From: Symbiodinium natans
Taxonomy: Eukaryota; Sar; Dinophyceae; Suessiales; Symbiodiniaceae
NCBI GenBank assembly: GCA_905221605.1
Contig: CAJNDS010002829.1
Coordinates: 144,501-208,500 of the forward strand
DNA length: 64,000 nt
Reading direction: 5' to 3'
Position numbers and translations under genes: made by a program. Below are positions 56,971-64,000 of the stretch, one piece after another. Below the pieces are notes generated by a model. The model was not told where the DNA came from. It ran no database searches and worked only from the letters and a program-made list of their open reading frames with translations. The stretch's first letter is position 1, and each line of letters starts with the position of its first letter.

Positions 56971-57744
56971 TCACCAAGAGTATTGATCAATTCCAACCCC
57001 TATTTCTTGCGATCCTTTCAAGTTACAAAAAACTGTCACCGTACCACTTCGGTCGACCATCCAAAACCCAAGTCGACTTTCGAGGCACCCGAGGCTCCAG
57101 AAGTTCCCCGCATCCCCTGCAGACGATGTCTGCGCTGGAACAACCAAATTACATGCCAGCAATTTGGCCCCCCCCCCCCCGGCCGACTGAAGCTTGCTGG
57201 TTGCGTAGGCCACGTTCTGGCACAGTTGCCCGCCTGAAAGTTCCCTGGTCGCCATTTTCGAGGCCCCATTCTGATCACGTTGCACTGCGCTGCCTGAGGC
57301 TGCCTGAGGCTGCCTGAGGCTGCCTGAGGCTGCCTGAGGCTGCCTGTTGCTCGTTTGCTGCCTTGGGCTGCTGTCCAGAGCTCTGCGTTTCCCTTTCGCA
57401 CGCTGTCTGCTCATGTCGGCTATCCGGAAACATGGAACAACCACCTGTTGGGTGGGGAACAAGCATAGCAGGCCTAGCTTCGTTTGCTCCATCGGCGTTT
57501 GAGAAAGGCTTCGGTGGACAGCAAGGTTGTTTACTGGTTTTGCAGTTGCTTCACCTGTTGCCTTTCCGGCCTGTCGTTGAGTCTCTGGATTGCTTGCTTT
57601 GCTGAAGTTGCATTCCACCACCCTTGCCAGCGGCTGTCCTGTGGCTGTACTGCCCTGCTGCTCGCCTGCTGTCCTGGGCTTGGACTTACTTTCGTGTGAT
57701 TCACATGGGATTTTGACCACTTCGTTATCCTGAGAAGGTGCCAC
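56971..57744 (-). CDS. Long open frame, 257 codons, unassigned
   Basis: A minus frame runs from 57744 to a stop at 56971 and includes ESHESKSKPRTAGEQQGS, RQRAKGKRRALDSSPRQQ, five copies of a QPQAASGSLR-type unit from a 10-base repeat, and a C-terminal part with LESRLGFWMVDRSGTVTVF. Part of it contains the 20-base sequence shared with 49919..49938, which suggests repeat-derived DNA. Open length alone is the main evidence; introns may interrupt it. Confidence 0.33.
   Translation of the reverse strand: MAPSQDNEVVKIPCESHESKSKPRTAGEQQGSTATGQPLARVVECNFSKASNPETQRQAGKATGEATAKPVNNLAVHRSLSQTPMEQTKLGLLCLFPTQQVVVPCFRIADMSRQRAKGKRRALDSSPRQQTSNRQPQAASGSLRQPQAASGSAVQRDQNGASKMATRELSGGQLCQNVAYATSKLQSAGGGGAKLLACNLVVPAQTSSAGDAGNFWSLGCLESRLGFWMVDRSGTVTVFCNLKGSQEIGVGIDQYSW
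57291..57350. repeat. 10-base tandem repeat TGCCTGAGGC
   Basis: Five or six exact copies of TGCCTGAGGC. On the minus strand they lie in frame inside the long open frame at 56971..57744. Confidence 0.95.
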
Positions 57745-60428
57745 ACACTAGTTTCCAAACATCCGCTAATCACATGAACATCACAAAAGCTCCAGCAAAC
57801 ATGCTAGCTCTGCCCGTGGCAGGACTTATCTTGCCCATCACCTTCGAAGCGACTCTGGGTTCAGACGTGACACAGTTGAGTGGCGAGGTACTCCAAACTC
57901 TGGGTTTGGAAAAGCTTAGGCTTGGACTGCTGCTTGGATGACCGGTGGCGAAGATCTCGAATCGGATTTTGCTGAGCTCTCCATGCCCAGACAATGACCC
58001 CGCGCCGCTGCCAGTTCTTGAGGCGCACCTGTGCAAGCTGCCAAATCATGAGCCCAATAGCTGGACGACACCGCAAAGCTACCAGCACGTCCCAAGCCAA
58101 ACCGTGCAGCCCAGAAGCTCATGCCAGGCACGCACGTTTGCCAGGGAACGGCCGATGCCGGCCGTACGACTGCCCAGTTTGAGACCTGTGGCAACCATGT
58201 GCACCTAATGAACCATGATTTCGGCACTGCGCATCCCAAAACTTGCCGGCGTTGTAAGGGATTTGGCAAAGCACACGCAAAATCGTCATATTGCACAACA
58301 TCCATACGTGCAAAATACACTACCACGGCTTGTTTGCTTACAACCTGCTTCTCTGCATTTCGCAAGCATTCCTTGCAGTGTGTTTGGCTCATCCGGTCGA
58401 CAGACAGTCCACTACTTACCCACGCGCTCTAAACCGGCAAGCAGAGCAGCACGCTTCGCTCCATGTTATTCGCGGCGAGACAGTCCAGGTCGGGTCAGCC
58501 GGGTTTTGCGGGGAGATGCGGAGAGCAAGTCCCGCAGGCGTAGATCTGGACACCCACGCGCTGTGCGGACTGGACACAGTGATGCGGAATACTCCAAAAA
58601 AACACTCAAGGCCCGCAAGAACCCAGAGAGACAAGTCAAGATCCGACGGGAACACAGTGAAGCGTGACTTGTTGAGTTATCTGTCCCAAGGGAACGTCGT
58701 TCCGGCATCTTCTGGCAAACTCCGCAGAAGTGACAGACTTGGCCCCTGCTCAGCCCGTCGGCTATGGTATTGAGACAGTCTGGAACGCGCTCGATGTCGG
58801 CGAAAAGCCGGAACCAGAAACCAGTGTGCCGCGGCAAAAACGGAGACAGGCCCGCAGCAAGAGACAGGCCCTTTCAGAAGACAGTTGTCACAACGACGGC
58901 GAACGTCCACCAGGCAGCAATGAAGCTTTGTGCGGCTTCAGAGAGCTGGAACCCGGGAGAGTGCACCAAAAAGCACGTAACTAATTGAGTGACAAAAGAA
59001 GAAAGCGTCCAGCCCTGCCAAGAGGTCTCGAAGTAAAACTTGCTGTCACAGTAATGCCACAGGAGCACGTTCGATGGATTCAATGAGCAGCCCTTTTTGA
59101 AAATTGCTTGCTGTCTCACTCTTGCCAGTGGTTTGCAAAGTACACGACGGTACTCATCGCAGCGCATGCCATTGCAGCTCATGGCCTTGCTTTATGACCC
59201 GTACATGCGGGTGTCCACATCACAACTGTGGTCGGACTTTCCCACTTCGGTGGCATTGTTGTTGTGCCATTCTGACTGGCAAATCAAAGGGCTGTCTGCG
59301 GATTTGACTCGTTGCTGGCCTTCCATTTTGCAGCTGACCATGCATTTGCTGCGTGCAATGGGTCAACGAGGTGGTCACGGCATGTGCGGATATCAGAGCT
59401 GCTCACCCTGACGTACCTGCATCTTGCAGACCATAGCATAGTAGTGTTTAGCTGATACTTCGGCTGGGTCTTTGCAAGCGAGCAGGCATGCGGCTGCCTC
59501 AGCCTACACAAGAACATTCAATCTCAGGAAATGGACGAATGCAGTACAGGCACATGCCACAACAGAAAGCAATTTCTTTTGAACGTTGTAACGTTGCCGT
59601 TGTTGTTGCTGCTGCTGCTGTGCCGTTGTTGCTGCTGCTCTTGGCGGAAGTGGTGGGGTGCTGCTGCTGCCGCTGCCGCCACTGCTGCTGCAGTAGTTGT
59701 TGCAAACCGATGTTGTTAAACGTTGTCATGCTTGTTGCTGGTTTTTGGTGTGTTCTGCTGTTGGTTGCCGTTTGCTGTTGCTGTTGCTGGTGGCGTTGTG
59801 TGACTGTTGTTGGTTGTTGCTGTTGTTGGGTATTGTTGGTTGTTGTTGATTGTTGTTGCCTGTTGGTGGTGGTTGTTGTTGATTGTTGTTGCCTGTTGGT
59901 GGTGGTGGTTGTTATTGATTGTTGTTGCCTGTTGGTGGTGGTGGTGGTGGTGGTGGTGGTGGTGGTGGTGGCGGCGGCGGTGGTGGTGGTGTGTGGATGC
60001 GTGAATTAGCGAAATAAAGAAGATAATAAAGGGGAAAATCTGAAGATAGTTTTCGTACGGGCGTGCTCTCTTGGCTCACGCTGTTCATCCTATTCACCTC
60101 ACTTGCTCATCTTCATATCCTAACAACAGGGCTAGGTAGAAGATATCGAGTGAAGAGGGTGAACAAACGCGAAAGCGAAGTGAATTCGTGAACAAGCGAA
60201 CGCAATGACCGATCGAACGCAAAAATGAGCAGGCGCACAACCTCACCCTACCTAGATCTGCTACGTTCAGTGATTCTGAAAGCAGGCAAGCCACACTTGC
60301 CACACTTGAAGTGTTCAAGCTGCCCGTGGAAGCGCGCGCTCTCACGGATCCATAGGCTCCTAACAGCGTACACCGGCAAATGGCACCCACGTCTACCACT
60401 TCTGGAATCAAGAGACCATTACAGCATG
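57745..60428. other. No gene assigned; conflicting frames and GTT/GGT repeats
   Basis: Open frames of 60 to 170 codons occur on both strands between 57.7 and 59.2 kb (minus 57916..58392 and 58874..59182; plus 58215..58667, with SKKTLKARKNPERQVKIRRE), but they contradict each other and no phase-consistent chain emerged. From about 59595 to 59995 TTG, GTTGTT, GGTGGTGGT and GCGGCG repeats dominate. Confidence 0.35.
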
Positions 60429-60880
60429 TCACGTCAAGGGTTTCAGAAGAGCCTCGTTGTTGTTTTTTGGGAGACATGCAACCCAATGGTCCAGTTGTTT
60501 CGAGAAACCCTGCAAGCAGTGGGTTTCCAATTTGTTTGCAAGCCGTGGACTTCGTATGGAAACAGTTCGGAAGAGCTCGGACTCTACGGTGTTGCTTTGA
60601 GACAGTTTCGTGTTCTGGCGGTTCAGACTTTTTGGAACCTGGAGAGGAGTTCGATCCTCTTGCGAGGAGTCAGCGCATCATGGACCGGAACAAGACCGGG
60701 CTCTTGGATTTCAGAAAGAACCAAGTAAACCAAGTCTTTAGTAAGAGTTTGAACCCAGCCTTGATTCACCACGTTCACCGGCTGAAGGGTGTTCGCACTG
60801 CTCATGCGTAACCTGCACACGATCCATGAGCTGCGACAGTTTCCTACCATGATCCAAGAAAGATCTTGCATATTCTTGCA
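60429..60880 (-). CDS. Three-exon 3' part of an unknown protein
   Basis: Exons 60825..about 60880 (EYARSFLDHGRKLSQLM), 60639..60781 and 60429..60594 lead to a stop at 60429. The second reads NVVNQGWVQTLTKDLVYLVL, SEIQEPGLVPVHDALTPRKR; the third TVESELFRTVSIRSPRLANK, LETHCLQGFSKQLDHWVACL. The last join is phase 2 with a CAG|GT donor and a 44-base intron. The first join needs either a GA donor with a 43-base intron or a GT donor with a 31-base one. A plus frame of 167 codons on the other strand is judged a shadow. No family recognised. Confidence 0.55.
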
Positions 60881-61223
60881 TCCAGGTGCAGCACATCACC
60901 GGTGCTCTTGGCGTGACCGGCCGTGCCGGCACCGAAGGCGCCTTGGGATCTTGTGCAACTATCCCGTTTCCCTTGCCTCCCGCCTTGCGCATGTGAAAGC
61001 GAGGACGAACCAACGCCTAGGTTGTTCAAAACAGTGGGTTTGAGCCGTCAGCCCGTCCGCGGCAAAGTGGGCAAGTTCCAACCTGACTTGTCAAACAGAC
61101 TGTAAATGGGCAAACTCTGGCTGCTGTATTAGCTCAAAGTCTGTGCTTTGTGGGATCTCTCTGAGGCTGCCGCTGCGAGCCGTGCGGACGCAATGGAGTT
61201 GGACCTGGGATGGCAAATCCAAC

Positions 61224-61850
61224 TTATGTGGCTCCCTCATGCACCTTCAATAGGCACATTGTAGTCAAAATGTTTGGTCCGACAACACGACTGCAGACTT
61301 CTTCTAGGTTGCTTGCCAAACATAGGAGGCACCTCCGCAACAGCACCGGAACGGCTCTATCCAACAAGCTGAACGACATGAACTGCCTAATGAGTACGAG
61401 TACATTCTTGTTACGAGATCCACATATTCTTAGGCCAAGATTGGGGTAAGAGGATGGATGGGTCGGCCTACTGCCGCCTTGGCCGAGAGCCTCCGGAAAT
61501 GACATCAGCCACCCTCCGACAACAGTTCGCGTCCCTGACTGGCCACCCGCTGTCAGCGGCTGTGAACTCACAAATGCCCGCACAGACGCCGAAGCGCACA
61601 AGCCAGACGGCAATGGGTAAACACATGCACCCACCAAGCTTCGTTCCAGCCCAGCACCCTTTAGGCCCAAGCCAAGAAGCTTCCGGAAACGGCCCAGCAT
61701 GAGTGCCCCATACAGTATCCGCTGAAAGAACTCGCCAACATGGCAACGCTTTAGCAGCCGGAAGTGGAGACAGCCGGTCTTAGTGTAAGAGATAGACAGG
61801 GACTGACCCAAGGCATGCGTTGAAATGGTCGCTTGTTTGACCAAACCCAT
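61224..61850 (-). CDS. Long open frame, 208 codons, possibly several exons
   Basis: The C-terminal third is the most protein-like: VLVLIRQFMSFSLLDRAV, LLRRCLLCLASNLEEVCS and VVGPNILTTMCLLKVHEG before a stop at 61224. The middle (STRTVVGG-like, Gly/Ser/Pro-rich) may be intron that happens to be open. A plus frame with PAQTPKRTSQTAMGKHM overlaps the middle. No domain recognised. Confidence 0.35.
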   Translation of the reverse strand: MGLVKQATISTHALGQSLSISYTKTGCLHFRLLKRCHVGEFFQRILYGALMLGRFRKLLGLGLKGAGLERSLVGACVYPLPSGLCASASVRAFVSSQPLTAGGQSGTRTVVGGWLMSFPEALGQGGSRPTHPSSYPNLGLRICGSRNKNVLVLIRQFMSFSLLDRAVPVLLRRCLLCLASNLEEVCSRVVGPNILTTMCLLKVHEGAT

Positions 61851-62025
61851 GACCGCAGGTGGGCATTTTCACCCAACAGCTCCACACAGCTCCGAGGTAG
61901 TTTCGCAGTTTCGCCAAGGAAACGGCTCACAATAAAAAAACTGCTTCGCATGTCACGTGCACTACGTGCACTCTACATCTTCCCAATGTGATGCATGGGC
62001 TCGGCCCGGGATCGTAGGATTTAAA

Positions 62026-62337
62026 TTAATGTCGGTACAAACCGCCCGAAAAGACACGAAAAGACTGGCAAGCCTCGATGGACGTCACTGCCGGCGCCAG
62101 CTCGTGCTCCGCAGATCCGGCAAACAGGTTCTGCAACTGCCTGGAGAACGGGATCACACAGGAAGAAGGTGCCATCATGTATCATCAGAGCCAGAGTCCC
62201 ATGCCGGCACGTTATCACTGAAGCTCAGACACAAGCCTTCAAGAACCTGCATGAACGGCTGAGGTCAGTACACGAGCTGTCCACGGTGCTGAAGCCTGGC
62301 GTCTTCCAAGACTTCTTCTAGCCCAAGTTCCTGCTGG
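62026..62337 (-). CDS. Three small terminal exons, unknown protein
   Basis: Exons 62304..62337 (QQELGLEEVLE), 62211..62258 (PFMQVLEGLCLSFSDN) and 62026..62130 (LFAGSAEHELAPAVTSIEAC, then QSFRVFSGGLYRH and a stop at 62026) join in phase 0. The first junction needs a GA donor with a 45-base intron; the second is GT-AG, 80 bases. The firmest exon is the last one. Confidence 0.5.
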
Positions 62338-63198
62338 CTGAAAGATGTCGAAAGCCTGCATCTCAAATCAGGCTGCATGTTGCAGCCGCTGACTTGGAGG
62401 GGCCGTGCACCATGGTAGCGTTAGATTTTGCGTACTTATGCACGTCATGATCGTCATGATCGTCATGATCGTCATGATCGTCATGATGCCAAGCGTAACA
62501 GTGCAGAAGAGCTAAGAAAAGTTGTTGAGTAGTTGTGATAGGCAGTGCCTACAAGGCAGGAATCATAGCACAAAGGCGATTGCAACCCTGGTGCTTGCTT
62601 GGCCACATGGCTTCCAATCAGTGCTCCTTCGAGCCAAGACCATAAACTCCTGCACATGTGGGCCATGCATGCAGCATGCATGTTGTCACACATGTCACAT
62701 TGGCTCTAAACTGCTCTACAGTTCTTTAGACGAGGCGTGGGGTCTTCCTGGGGAGCTTAACCTTCTGATGACGAAAACTCGTCTGGGTGGTTTGGCATAA
62801 GTTCTCACAAGTATTCAGTATTGTGCAGCATTGCACATCACCGGCCCTTCCGTGTATCCAGCGAATGCATCATGCAGATTCTTTTTTGAAGCATGCTGAA
62901 CCCCAACATGTCCCCAGTCGTCAATGAGTTCAGATGGACACAGCCCCCTTTAAGATCTTTAAGCGAGCATCCTCGATCATCGAGAATAGACCAGACAGCT
63001 CGCTGCAAGTACCAACAGTCACGGCTCCGGCCACTCCCTCCACTGTACAGGTGAGGATGGAGTAGCTTGTGGCGCAGACTCAGCCAAGGGAGATGTCATG
63101 ACAACATCATGAGCTGCCACGAAGTACCTCACTCCGAGTTCCAGCTGTCTTTGTTGCCAAATTTGCCAACTAGTACAAATGGCGTCTGCCTGTCTCAC
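62338..63198. other. No supported exon
   Basis: Besides the 9-base repeat at 62446..62487, frames are short and conflicting. A minus frame starting at 63450 stays open to 63019 but conflicts with the better exon at 63199..63268. Confidence 0.35.
62446..62487. repeat. 9-base tandem repeat ATCGTCATG
   Basis: Four to five exact copies of ATCGTCATG (also read as CATGATCGT). No coding frame of note passes through it. Confidence 0.95.
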
Positions 63199-63268
63199 TG
63201 GCTGCCGAGCTCCCTGCTGAAAGTTCGGCAATGATTGCCTCCAACTCCTGCTGGTATCTGCGAACCTT
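63199..63268 (-). CDS. Probable exon with coiled-coil character
   Basis: After the acceptor GGCAAG a 70-base exon encodes KVRRYQQELEAIIAELSAGS and ends at the strong donor GCCA|GTGAGA. It is helical and amphipathic. The following exon is uncertain: a short frame GKFGNKDSWNSE with a stop fits the phase but would imply a 29-base intron. Confidence 0.42.
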
Positions 63269-63684
63269 CTTGCCGGGCAGGAGACTGAGAGCGACTCAAA
63301 AGAATAGCAAAAAAAGTTGAATCCGCCAAAGTGCAGAGACGCCCAGAGGCATTGCGGAATTGCCGTTTCCCCCCATGCTGAACCCGGTGACCCGCACCCT
63401 CTTTTCCCTCCTCCAACCTGCCATCTGCCACCACAACGGCAGCTCTCCACTTAACATGAAAAAAGCTCTACTTTTGTCAGCGGGCCGTGCGTTAGCCTCT
63501 GTAGCGGGTCCAAGCTGCAACATGGCGTGGTTCCTGACGTTTCCTGGTGGTTGTTGAAAATTCCTACTCCTTTGCATCCGTGTGGGTGCGGTCTTTGCTG
63601 CGACAGATATGGAGGTTGTTCTAAGTTCTGACGTCCGCGAGGCGGCCTCGCGCTAGCGCTATGACAACAAATCATGGCATGAAA
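63269..63684. other. No supported exon
   Basis: A minus frame at 63430..63577 (NVRNHAMLQLGPATEANARP) is a weak candidate exon. Nothing else is claimed. Confidence 0.3.
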
Positions 63685-63912
63685 TCATGGGCGAAGGATG
63701 GGCTGCTGCAATCTGCAAGCCTCATTCTCCCGAGCTTCCATTGTCCGTCGCAAAGTCAGAACCTGCAGCATGGCATCGTCTGGAACGTTGGGCTTAATGA
63801 AGGCACGGTGCCTTGAACAGTCCGAGAACTTACTTAAATTCTGCATTGTGTTCACACAAGTCTGCAAGCTACCACCCACAAACCTCAGAGCGGGAACAGG
63901 CACAGGGGCCAC
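63685..63912 (-). CDS. Probable terminal exon, unknown protein
   Basis: A minus frame reads GGSLQTCVNTMQNLSKFSDC, FIKPNVPDDAMLQVLTLRRT and MEARENEACRLQQPILRP before a stop at 63685. The 5' boundary is not fixed, and a CAG|GTTCTG inside it could be a donor. The last 50 bases of the window after it show nothing. Confidence 0.42.
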   Translation of the reverse strand: MAPVPVPALRFVGGSLQTCVNTMQNLSKFSDCSRHRAFIKPNVPDDAMLQVLTLRRTMEARENEACRLQQPILRP

Positions 63913-64000
63913 AGGGGGCCAAAAGAAAAGCTAATCCCTGCGCTGGGCTGGAAAGCAAGGAGGGCTTGCAGGGAAGGCCGTGCAATGGAGTGCCAGGCGT

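Overview
The window looks like nuclear DNA of a eukaryote with many spliced genes, most like a dinoflagellate (Symbiodiniaceae-like). This is an inference from five things: base composition near 50% GC, many small exons, splice donors that include GC and probably GA as well as GT, genes that nearly all read the same way, and very abundant simple repeats. No bacterial, plasmid or phage feature is visible, and I found no rRNA, convincing tRNA, CRISPR array or spliced-leader sequence by eye. Exons were called by hand from reading-frame quality, AG acceptors, GT/GC/GA donors and agreement of splice phase. Chains in which every junction keeps phase are the best supported; lone exons are weaker.

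Every exon chain I can support lies on the minus strand, so transcription runs from high to low coordinates across most of the 64 kb. The best gene is a MscS-type mechanosensitive channel at 19738..22229 (about 350 residues), the only protein whose family I recognise with confidence. Its upstream neighbour (22341..24949) ends only 112 bases before the channel's predicted start. Other good multi-exon genes have no recognisable function. They are at 11403..13307 (helical, arginine/tryptophan-rich, weakly Sfi1-like), 17078..17801, 27418..28362, 29809..30190, 31472..31799, 38896..39632, 43006..45674 (a complete ten-exon frame of 294 residues), 48531..49013, 50458..50872, 51180..52864, 53299..54706, 60429..60880 and 62026..62337.

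The clearest mobile element is a 5'-truncated LINE-like retrotransposon (5927..6863, plus strand) with a poly-A tail and a 12-base candidate target-site duplication. Repeats fill much of the rest. They include a 780-base C/G homopolymer block (2341..3118), a 0.9-kb inverted (TAG)n/(CTA)n block (34917..35825) followed by a 7-base array and a near-perfect palindrome, several 9-11-base minisatellites, and tandem duplications of 34, 61, 70 and about 227 bases. The intervals 9-11.4, 36.2-38.9, 39.7-43.0 and 57.7-60.4 kb hold little or nothing that I can support as coding.
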